A stretch of 5,782 nt of DNA, from the NCBI GenBank assembly GCA_040754475.1, contig JBFMCN010000084.1:1-5782 (forward strand), in the 5' to 3' direction. The position numbers and the translations under genes were made by a program. The stretch is from JAJPHY01 sp040754475. Lineage in GTDB: Bacteria; Actinomycetota; UBA4738; HRBIN12. Under the pieces are notes generated by a model that saw only the letters and a list, made by a program, of their open reading frames with translations, did not search any database and was not told where the DNA came from. Of this stretch, positions 1 to 5,782 are shown piece after piece. Within the stretch, counting starts at the first letter, position 1, and each line of letters starts with the position of its first letter.

Positions 1-3
1 GGC

Positions 4-711
4 GTGACCCGGCCAAGGACCGAGGCCTCCGTGCGGGTGTTGGTCGTCGACGACGAGCCCCACATCACCGATCTAGTAGCGACGGCGCTTAGGTACGAGG
101 GATTCGATGTCGTCACCGCCGCGGACGGCCGGGACGCGCTTGCCCTCGTGGAGTCCTTCCGGCCGGAGCTGATCGTGCTGGACATCATGCTCCCGGACGT
201 CGACGGTTTCGACGTGCAGCGGCGGCTCCTCGAGCGGGGGCGACGCATGCCGGTGCTGTTCCTCACGGCTCGAGACTCCACAGAGGACAAGGTCCGCGGC
301 CTGACGATCGGCGGGGACGACTACGTGACCAAGCCGTTCAGTCTCGAGGAGCTGGTCGCGAGGATCCGGGCGGTGCTTCGTCGCACGCGCGCCGCCGCAC
401 CCGAGACGGAGCGGCTGCGGTTCGCCGACCTCGAGATGGACGAGGACTCCCATGAGGTGTGGCGAGACGGGCGGCCGATCGATCTCACGGCGACCGAGTT
501 CAACCTCTTGCGGTTCCTGCTCGCCAACCCCAGGCGAGTGCTTTCCAAGGACCGGATCCTCGATCATGTCTGGAACTACGACTTCGGCGGCGACTCCTCG
601 ATCGTCGAGACCTACATCAGCTACCTGAGGAAGAAGGTGGATGCGGGGAAGCCCCCGCTCATCCACACGGTCCGCGGCGTGGGCTATGTTCTCCGCCTGC
701 CTCCGGAGTGA
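4..711 (+). CDS. OmpR/PhoB-family two-component response regulator
   Basis: This 235-residue cytoplasmic protein is a phosphorylation-controlled transcription factor. The N-terminal receiver domain (about residues 10-125) shows the acidic pocket D16-D17-E18, the phospho-acceptor D60 in the context LIVLDIMLPDVDG, the switch threonine T88 and the conserved lysine K110 in YVTKPF. After a short linker, residues about 137-232 form a winged-helix DNA-binding domain; the recognition helix lies near residues 198-213 (SSIVETYISYLRKKVD) and the C-terminal hairpin carries VRGVGYVLR. The length is typical of the family and no key residue is missing. The GTG at base 4 is the leftmost visible start. Only three bases precede it, so its ribosome site is outside the window, the true start could lie further left, and GTG at base 31 is an alternative. 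The next gene begins at or inside its stop codon, so the kinase encoded there is the expected phosphodonor. The target genes cannot be read from the sequence. Confidence 0.95.
   Translation: MTRPRTEASVRVLVVDDEPHITDLVATALRYEGFDVVTAADGRDALALVESFRPELIVLDIMLPDVDGFDVQRRLLERGRRMPVLFLTARDSTEDKVRGLTIGGDDYVTKPFSLEELVARIRAVLRRTRAAAPETERLRFADLEMDEDSHEVWRDGRPIDLTATEFNLLRFLLANPRRVLSKDRILDHVWNYDFGGDSSIVETYISYLRKKVDAGKPPLIHTVRGVGYVLRLPPE
705..708 (+). promoter_or_regulatory. Ribosome binding site of the histidine kinase
   Basis: GGAG lies inside the last codons of the response regulator, five bases before GTG at 714. This favours 714 over the in-frame GTG at 708. The 708 codon would overlap the regulator's stop as GTGA but has no purine-rich sequence ahead of it. 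Either start implies translational coupling of the two genes. Confidence 0.55.
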
Positions 712-713
712 GC

Positions 714-2153
714 GTGTCACTGCGAGCCCGCCTGCTGATCTCGACGGTCGTGGTGGTGATGATCGGCTTGCTGGTCGCGAACGTCGCAACCTACCGCTTC
801 CTCTCCTCCTTCCTCCTCAACCGCGTCGACGAGCAGCTGATCCCTGCTCGGACCCAGGCGGCCAGAGTGCTCTCCGTGGGTGCGAGCTTCGGGCGGCACG
901 AGGTGTCCGACCTCAACCTTCCGCCGGGGACTTACGCCGAGTTGCGGGATGGCGTCGGCACGTACATCACGGGCACGTTCTTCGGATTCCGGCCGGTCAC
1001 GGCCGGGCGGCCGATCCTACGCTGGTCGGACCTCCCGGGGTCGGAATACTCGGCGGACCGGGGCGCGCTCACGTTAACGGCAAGGGCTGCCGGCGGGTCG
1101 CCAACCTATCGAGTCCTGGCGACCTCGATACCCCCAGGTCCGGGACGGGGGACGTTCATCGTGGCGATTCCGCTGACGGAGGTCGGAGCCACGCTTCATC
1201 GACTAGTGGTCATCGAAGGCTGGGTGAGCGCGGCCGTCCTCCTGTTGACCGCGGGGCTGGCGCTGTGGCTCGTACGGCTGGGCCTTCGCCCGCTGGTCGG
1301 AATGGGCGAAACCGCCGGGGCCATCGCCGCAGGAGACCTCTCCCGCCGGGTCGAGCCGGCCGACGGGCGAACCGAGGTTGGGCGTCTGGGCCTTGCCCTG
1401 AACTCGATGCTCGCTCAGATCGAAGCCGCCTTCGAGGAGCGCAAGGCTTCCGAGGAGCGCCTGCGTCGCTTCGTCTCCGACGCCTCGCACGAGCTGAGGA
1501 CGCCGTTGACGTCCATCCGTGGATACTCCGAGCTGTTCAGGCGGGGGGCCGACTCACACCCGGAGGATCTCGCCAAGACCATGCGGCGGATCGAGGAGGA
1601 GGCGTCCCGGATGGGCGTTCTCGTCGACGACCTGTTGCTCCTGGCACGGCTCGATCAGGGCCGACCGCTCGAGCGTGAGCGCGTCGATCTCTGCCTGATC
1701 GCCGCCGACGCGGTCGACAGCGCCCGCGCGGTCGAGCCGGACCGTCCGATCGAGCTCGACGCGCCGGGGGAAGCGTTCGTGCTCGGGGATGGCAACCGGC
1801 TGAGACAGGTCCTCGACAACCTCCTGGACAACGTCAGGGTTCATACGCCGGAGGGTTCTCCGGTGCGTGTGGCGGTGACCCGTGAGGACGGTCTCGTCGT
1901 GCTGTCGGTGGCCGACCAGGGTCCGGGTCTCGAGCCAGAGGTGGCCGCCCGAGCGTTCGAGCGCTTCTACCGCGGCGATCCCGCGCGGTCCCGGGCCACT
2001 GGTGGAGCCGGGCTGGGTCTTTCGATCGTGTCGGCAATCGTGGCGGCCCATGCCGGCGAGGCCCGTGTCTTCTCCTCCGCGGGCAGCGGGGCAACGTTCG
2101 AGGTTCGGCTGCCCGCCACGGACCTTCGACCTGCGAACGCGGAAGCCGGCTGA
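714..2153 (+). CDS. Membrane sensor histidine kinase (HAMP, HisKA, HATPase)
   Basis: This 479-residue inner-membrane kinase should autophosphorylate on histidine and pass the phosphate to D60 of the regulator encoded just upstream. Seen in order: transmembrane helix 1 (about residues 7-27); an extracytoplasmic sensor region of about 135 residues with no motif I recognise; transmembrane helix 2 (about 165-187); a HAMP linker (about 188-240) with the usual proline after the helix; a HisKA dimerisation domain with phospho-acceptor H259 in SDASHELRTPLTS; and a HATPase domain with N box N369-LLD-N373, G1 box D401-QGPG, F box F415-ERFY and G2 box G431-AGLGLS. All catalytic boxes are present. The only small deviation is valine at 374, where alanine is usual. 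The start at 714 is chosen from its ribosome site; GTG 708 would add two residues. The gene ends 188 bases before the protease start. The stimulus is unknown: the sensor region is too generic to assign a ligand. Confidence 0.95.
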   Translation: MSLRARLLISTVVVVMIGLLVANVATYRFLSSFLLNRVDEQLIPARTQAARVLSVGASFGRHEVSDLNLPPGTYAELRDGVGTYITGTFFGFRPVTAGRPILRWSDLPGSEYSADRGALTLTARAAGGSPTYRVLATSIPPGPGRGTFIVAIPLTEVGATLHRLVVIEGWVSAAVLLLTAGLALWLVRLGLRPLVGMGETAGAIAAGDLSRRVEPADGRTEVGRLGLALNSMLAQIEAAFEERKASEERLRRFVSDASHELRTPLTSIRGYSELFRRGADSHPEDLAKTMRRIEEEASRMGVLVDDLLLLARLDQGRPLERERVDLCLIAADAVDSARAVEPDRPIELDAPGEAFVLGDGNRLRQVLDNLLDNVRVHTPEGSPVRVAVTREDGLVVLSVADQGPGLEPEVAARAFERFYRGDPARSRATGGAGLGLSIVSAIVAAHAGEARVFSSAGSGATFEVRLPATDLRPANAEAG

Positions 2154-2157
2154 CGCG

Positions 2158-2171
2158 CCGTGTGCACACGG
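2158..2171. promoter_or_regulatory. Perfect 14-base palindrome after the kinase gene
   Basis: CCGTGTGCACACGG is self-complementary over all 14 bases and starts four bases after the kinase stop codon, in the 188-base gap before the protease gene. As RNA it could fold only as a short five-pair stem with a four-base loop, and no T-run follows, so it is a poor intrinsic terminator. The symmetry would also suit a dimeric DNA-binding protein. The choice between operator, weak terminator and chance is open. Confidence 0.3.
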
Positions 2172-2330
2172 GCCACGACTCCAACTCGACCCGCTCCGAA
2201 CACGGGAGCGCTTACTCGCGTGTCGGTTCGTTCCGAAGGTAACTGGGTGGGGGCAAAGACGCGAGAGAGGCAATCCTGGGCGTGGGCTGCCTTCGCGTCT
2301 GTGAACCATTCCCCGCGCCGTATGGGCTGA

Positions 2331-2335
2331 GGAGG
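2331..2335 (+). promoter_or_regulatory. Ribosome binding site of the S8 protease
   Basis: GGAGG is followed six bases later by ATG at 2342. It decides the start: the open frame extends up to a GTG at 2282, but that codon has no such site and would put 20 unnecessary residues ahead of a textbook signal peptide. Confidence 0.85.
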
Positions 2336-2341
2336 GTCCTG

Positions 2342-4228
2342 ATGCGCATGTCTCGGATCACGTCGGTGTTCGCAGTCGTCACGCTGCTCCTACTGCAGGC
2401 GCCCGCTCCCGTGGGGGCCGGGCCGATCCTCGGGCATCTTGGGGCCGCGATCGACGTTCGGATGGATCACGCGGCCGACCACGTGCTCGTGCGACTGAGT
2501 GAAGACGTGAGCGTCGGCTCGGTCTCCTCGATCTCCGCCAACGCGGAACCCGTGTACGGCCGGTGGTACCGGACATCGGTGCTCCCTGGCGAGACGCCTA
2601 TGGAGGCGGCCACGCGGCTCGCCGCGACGCCGGGGATCGCTGTGGCCGAGCTCGACTACGTGGTGCACCTCGATCCGACCGAGAAGGTCGGCCTCGCAGG
2701 TCCCTCCGTCCCGCGCGCCACGCCGAACGACCCCTTCTACTCCTTCCAGTGGCACTTCCCGCCCGTGCAGGCGCCGCAGGCTTGGGACGTCTCCACGGGG
2801 TCGGGGGTGGTCGTCGCCGTGGTGGACACGGGGATCTCGCAGGGGGGCGAGGACCTGACGTGCCAGACGTTCGTGAGCCCCTTCAACGCCATCACGGACA
2901 CAGCCGGCTCGGCGGTCGACGACGAGGGTCACGGTACGCACGTGGCCGGCACGATCGCCCAGTGCACGAACAACGGGGTCGGCGTTGCGGGGATGGCCTA
3001 CGGGGCCCAACTGATGCCGGTCAAGGTGCTCGGCGCAGACGGATCCGGTTACGACTCCGACATCGCGCAGGGGATCGACTGGGCGAGGACGAACGGGGCG
3101 CAGGTCATCAACCTCTCCCTGGGTTCCACCTGCTATGCGCCATACCCCGCTTGCTCATCTTCCATGTTGGACAGCGCGATCAATGCGGCGACGAGCGCGG
3201 GCATCGTGGTCGTGGCCGCAAGCGGCAACGAGAACAGTCCATATGTCGGAACGCCCGCGAACAATCCGAACGTGATCAGCGTCGGGGCCGTTCGGTACGA
3301 CCTGCAGCGAGCCTCCTATTCCAACTACGGTTCGGGACTCGACATCGTCGCCCCCGGTGGTGATGAGCTCGACCAGAACAACGACGGTTACCTCGACGGC
3401 GTCCTGCAAGAGACCTTCGGTCTCGGCGGCTGGGGCTACTACTACTTGACGGGAACGTCGATGGCCGCCCCGCACGTGACCGCAGCCGTGGCGGTCCTGC
3501 GCGCCGCCTCCCCGAGTGCAACGCGCGAACAGATCACGGCTGCGCTCCTGACCACGGCGGCCGACCGGGGCGCGCTTGGATACGACTCCTTCTACGGGAA
3601 CGGGCTGCTTCAGGTCAACAACGCCTTGACGGCCCTGGCCACCCCGTCCCCGGTCACGATAACGTCCTTCACTCCGGGAAGCGGGCCGGTTGGCACGGTG
3701 GTGGTCATCACCGGGACGAGCTTCACTGGCGCCACCGTTGTGAGCTTCAATCTGGTGCCCGCCTCGTTCACAGTCGACTCCGACACCCAGATCACGGCGA
3801 CGGTCCCGGTGGGAGCGACGACCGGGTCAGTGATGGTGACCACCCCGGCCGGAACCGGGATCAGCGCGATGCAGTTCACGGTCGCCGAACCGGCCCCACA
3901 GGTGACCGGCACGCTCAAGGGCTTCTACGGCTCGATGGGTCGCTACAAGCTCTACCGCGTCGGGCGCAACGTCCGCTATCGAGGCGAGGTATCTCCTAAC
4001 CTCGCGGGCGAGGAGCTCTACTTCGAGCTCCAGCGGCTCAGGCCGGTCGGCTGGAGAAGACTGGCGGTCGCGCACTTCACGCTCGGCCCTGCCAGCGCCG
4101 CTGGCGTGTACGTGGACGGTCAGGAGCTCCACGAAGGCGTCCGGTATCGGATTCGCTGCTACGTGGCGCCGTCCGGCGATCGACCGGGTGCGACCTCGAC
4201 CTGGGGCTACTTCATGGCCAAGGGGTAG
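2342..4228 (+). CDS. Secreted subtilisin-like serine protease (S8) with IPT/TIG domain
   Basis: This 628-residue exported endopeptidase belongs to the subtilase family. Residues 1-26 look like a Sec signal peptide: basic start MRMSR, hydrophobic core to L18, and likely cleavage after VGA at 26; no lipobox cysteine is seen. Residues about 46-115 resemble an inhibitor/chaperone propeptide, ending near TPNDPFY (127-133). The catalytic domain (about 135-430) has D162 in VVDTG, H197 in EGHGTHVAGT, oxyanion N296 in ASGNEN and S373 in GTSMAAPHV, so the triad is intact. Four cysteines (174, 208, 264, 271) could form disulfides. D344-D352 reads as a calcium-loop-like DxNxDGxxD insertion. Residues about 438-514 form one IPT/TIG Ig-like domain (TPGSGPVGT, GTSF, TPAGT). 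Residues 521-628 form a beta-rich module I cannot name firmly. No sorting signal or C-terminal membrane helix is visible, so release or loose wall attachment is likely. The substrate is unknown. The gap upstream suggests its own promoter, but I could not identify one. Confidence 0.94.
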   Translation: MRMSRITSVFAVVTLLLLQAPAPVGAGPILGHLGAAIDVRMDHAADHVLVRLSEDVSVGSVSSISANAEPVYGRWYRTSVLPGETPMEAATRLAATPGIAVAELDYVVHLDPTEKVGLAGPSVPRATPNDPFYSFQWHFPPVQAPQAWDVSTGSGVVVAVVDTGISQGGEDLTCQTFVSPFNAITDTAGSAVDDEGHGTHVAGTIAQCTNNGVGVAGMAYGAQLMPVKVLGADGSGYDSDIAQGIDWARTNGAQVINLSLGSTCYAPYPACSSSMLDSAINAATSAGIVVVAASGNENSPYVGTPANNPNVISVGAVRYDLQRASYSNYGSGLDIVAPGGDELDQNNDGYLDGVLQETFGLGGWGYYYLTGTSMAAPHVTAAVAVLRAASPSATREQITAALLTTAADRGALGYDSFYGNGLLQVNNALTALATPSPVTITSFTPGSGPVGTVVVITGTSFTGATVVSFNLVPASFTVDSDTQITATVPVGATTGSVMVTTPAGTGISAMQFTVAEPAPQVTGTLKGFYGSMGRYKLYRVGRNVRYRGEVSPNLAGEELYFELQRLRPVGWRRLAVAHFTLGPASAAGVYVDGQELHEGVRYRIRCYVAPSGDRPGATSTWGYFMAKG

Positions 4229-4231
4229 AAG

Positions 4232-4251
4232 CGGTCGCGGAGGGCCGACCG
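4232..4251 (+). terminator. Possible hairpin after the protease gene
   Basis: CGGTCG (4232-4237) and CGACCG (4246-4251) are perfect inverted repeats with an eight-base loop, starting three bases after the protease stop codon. The position suits a terminator or an mRNA 3' end stabiliser. No T-run follows, and six-pair stems arise easily by chance at this base composition, so this is tentative. Confidence 0.25.
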
Positions 4252-4323
4252 ACCCGGTGGGCGGCGGACTTCATGCCGGTGTCGTGTGCATACGGGAGTG
4301 GGAAGGTCGCTTCGGAACACACT

Positions 4324-4328
4324 GGAGG
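4324..4328 (+). promoter_or_regulatory. Ribosome binding site of the SRPBCC gene
   Basis: GGAGG, extended to GGAGGTGA, lies eight bases before ATG at 4337. It selects this start over ATG at 4286, which would add 17 residues of low-complexity sequence with no ribosome site of its own. Confidence 0.8.
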
Positions 4329-4336
4329 TGAGCCGG

Positions 4337-5026
4337 ATGCGCAAGATCCTCCCCCGCGTGGTGCTTCTCGGAGCGGCCGCAGGCGCCTACTTCACGCAGG
4401 TCCGTCCCCGGCACCTTCGCTTTGGGGCGACCGACGACGAGGTTACGGGGGATCTCCCCGGCGACGATCTGATCGGCGAGGCCAAGATCGAATCGACCCG
4501 GGCCATCACGATCGATGCCAGGTCCGACGACGTGTGGCCCTGGATCATCCAGCTCGGGCAGGATCGCGGTGGCTTCTACGCGTACGACTGGCTCGAGAAT
4601 CTGTTCGGGCTGGGGATCCGCAGCACCGATCGGATCCTCGCCGAGTGGCAGCATCGCGACGTCGGCGACTTCGTCCGGGGTGGCGCTTGGGGGAGCATTG
4701 GCTGGTACGTCATGATGGTCGAGCCCCCGCACGTGCTCGTGCTGCAGGCCGGGGACGAGCAGACCGGACGCCCCCTTGAGCCGGACGAGCCGCCGATGGG
4801 CGCGGTCTCGTGGGCGTTCGTGGCCCGGGAGCTGGAGGACAAGAGAACGCGCCTGATCGTGCGAGCGCGCTACGAGTACTCTCGGTGGCTGGCGCGTGCG
4901 ATCGTCGAGGCGGCCGAGGTGGCCAACTTCGTCATGACTCGGCGGATGCTGCAGGGGATCAAGGACCGTGGCGAGCGGACGGCCGCGTACCGCAAGGTGA
5001 TCCAGATGGAGGGAACGGCCGCCTAG
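4337..5026 (+). CDS. SRPBCC-fold protein (START/polyketide cyclase-like), function unknown
   Basis: This 229-residue protein has the pattern of SRPBCC helix-grip proteins, which enclose a hydrophobic ligand cavity. Visible pieces are a first strand (about 50-60, TRAITIDA), the classic DVWPWI helix start at residues 65-70, then a strongly patterned stretch from G74 to N88 (GQDRGGFYAYDWLEN), later strands around YVMMVEPPHVLVLQAG, VSWAFVARE and RLIVRARYEY, and a long amphipathic C-terminal helix with VANFVMTRRMLQGIK. The GQDRGGFY...DWLEN block is, from memory, a hallmark of an uncharacterised actinobacterial SRPBCC subfamily. The N-terminus has a short apolar run (about 8-19, VVLLGAAAGAYF) flanked by basic residues, which may touch the membrane but is short for a full helix. 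No catalytic residue can be assigned. It has its own strong ribosome site, and hairpins follow its stop, so it could be monocistronic. Other possibilities are a lipid carrier or an aromatase/cyclase-like enzyme; nothing here decides. Confidence 0.85.
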   Translation: MRKILPRVVLLGAAAGAYFTQVRPRHLRFGATDDEVTGDLPGDDLIGEAKIESTRAITIDARSDDVWPWIIQLGQDRGGFYAYDWLENLFGLGIRSTDRILAEWQHRDVGDFVRGGAWGSIGWYVMMVEPPHVLVLQAGDEQTGRPLEPDEPPMGAVSWAFVARELEDKRTRLIVRARYEYSRWLARAIVEAAEVANFVMTRRMLQGIKDRGERTAAYRKVIQMEGTAA

Positions 5027-5062
5027 GGGGCCGAAGTCCCCCTCGAGCCCGGGCCATCGGGC
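5025..5062 (+). terminator. Two adjacent hairpins after the SRPBCC gene
   Basis: AGGGGG (5025-5030) pairs with CCCCCT (5038-5043) around a seven-base loop, using the last two bases of the TAG stop codon. A second stem follows, GCCCG (5047-5051) with CGGGC (5058-5062). The DNA after it is pyrimidine-rich (about 5069-5087) but has no clean T-run. Two GC-rich stems directly at the gene end are compatible with transcription termination between this gene and the ABC transporter; in GC-rich DNA this is suggestive only. Confidence 0.4.
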
Positions 5063-5118
5063 CTTCGGTCCGTCTCCTCGCTTCCTTAGGCTTGCCACGG
5101 ACTGCTTGCCGGGAGACA

Positions 5119-5123
5119 GGGGA
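5119..5123 (+). promoter_or_regulatory. Ribosome binding site of the ABC ATPase gene
   Basis: GGGGA lies five bases before GTG at 5129. An in-frame TAG at 5087 and the absence of any ATG, GTG or TTG between it and 5129 leave this as the only reasonable start. Confidence 0.65.
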
Positions 5124-5128
5124 AGCAG

Positions 5129-5782
<654 letters not shown>

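Noticed and set aside
459..713. Extension of the kinase frame upstream into the response regulator gene
   Set aside because: The extra 85 residues are out-of-frame translation of the regulator's DNA-binding domain; the first plausible starts are GTG 708 and 714.
73..789. A 238-codon minus-strand open frame opposite the response regulator
   Set aside because: It lies wholly opposite the regulator and the start of the kinase and encodes no recognisable domain.
641..1678. A 345-codon plus-strand open frame in another phase over the kinase
   Set aside because: The Arg/Gly/Pro-rich translation has no transmembrane or catalytic pattern, whereas the overlapping frame has the full kinase architecture.
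2241..2256. Short inverted repeat around TCGGTTCGTTCCGA in the 2154-2341 gap, near 2224-2237
   Set aside because: The stem is only four pairs and is expected by chance in GC-rich DNA.
1554..2309. A 251-codon minus-strand open frame opposite the kinase C-terminus
   Set aside because: It overlaps the conserved ATPase domain of the kinase, and its product is compositionally biased with no family resemblance.
2154..2341. Promoter for the protease gene in the gap
   Set aside because: I found no convincing pair of -35 and -10 boxes, so no promoter is listed even though one is likely.

Overview
The window is GC-rich throughout (roughly two thirds G+C by eye). It carries five same-strand genes with GTG or ATG starts and strong Shine-Dalgarno sequences. 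Gene content and protein style suggest Actinomycetota, possibly an uncultivated lineage. No marker gene is present, so the taxonomy is inference.

Layout, left to right on the plus strand: (1) an OmpR/PhoB-type response regulator beginning at base 4; (2) its cognate membrane sensor histidine kinase, directly abutting or overlapping it; (3) after a 188-base gap, a secreted subtilisin-like (S8) protease with signal peptide, propeptide, catalytic domain, one IPT/TIG Ig-like domain and a C-terminal beta-rich domain; (4) after a 108-base gap, a 229-residue SRPBCC-fold (START/polyketide-cyclase-like) protein; (5) after a 102-base gap holding hairpins, the first 218 residues of an ABC-2-type (DrrA/CcmA-like) transporter ATPase, which runs off the right edge.

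The regulator and kinase form one translationally coupled unit and should phosphorelay from an extracytoplasmic sensor to a DNA-binding output. The protease is exported and probably self-activating. The SRPBCC protein may bind a hydrophobic ligand. The ATPase would power an ABC-2 permease expected just beyond the window. A link between the two-component system and the protease or transporter is plausible from position only.

All five genes are ordinary members of known families with intact catalytic residues. I see no mobile element, CRISPR array, RNA gene or clearly novel system. The points most worth a second look are the C-terminal module of the protease, its calcium-loop-like insertion, and a perfect 14-base palindrome just after the kinase gene. 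No stretch longer than 300 bases lacks a gene.
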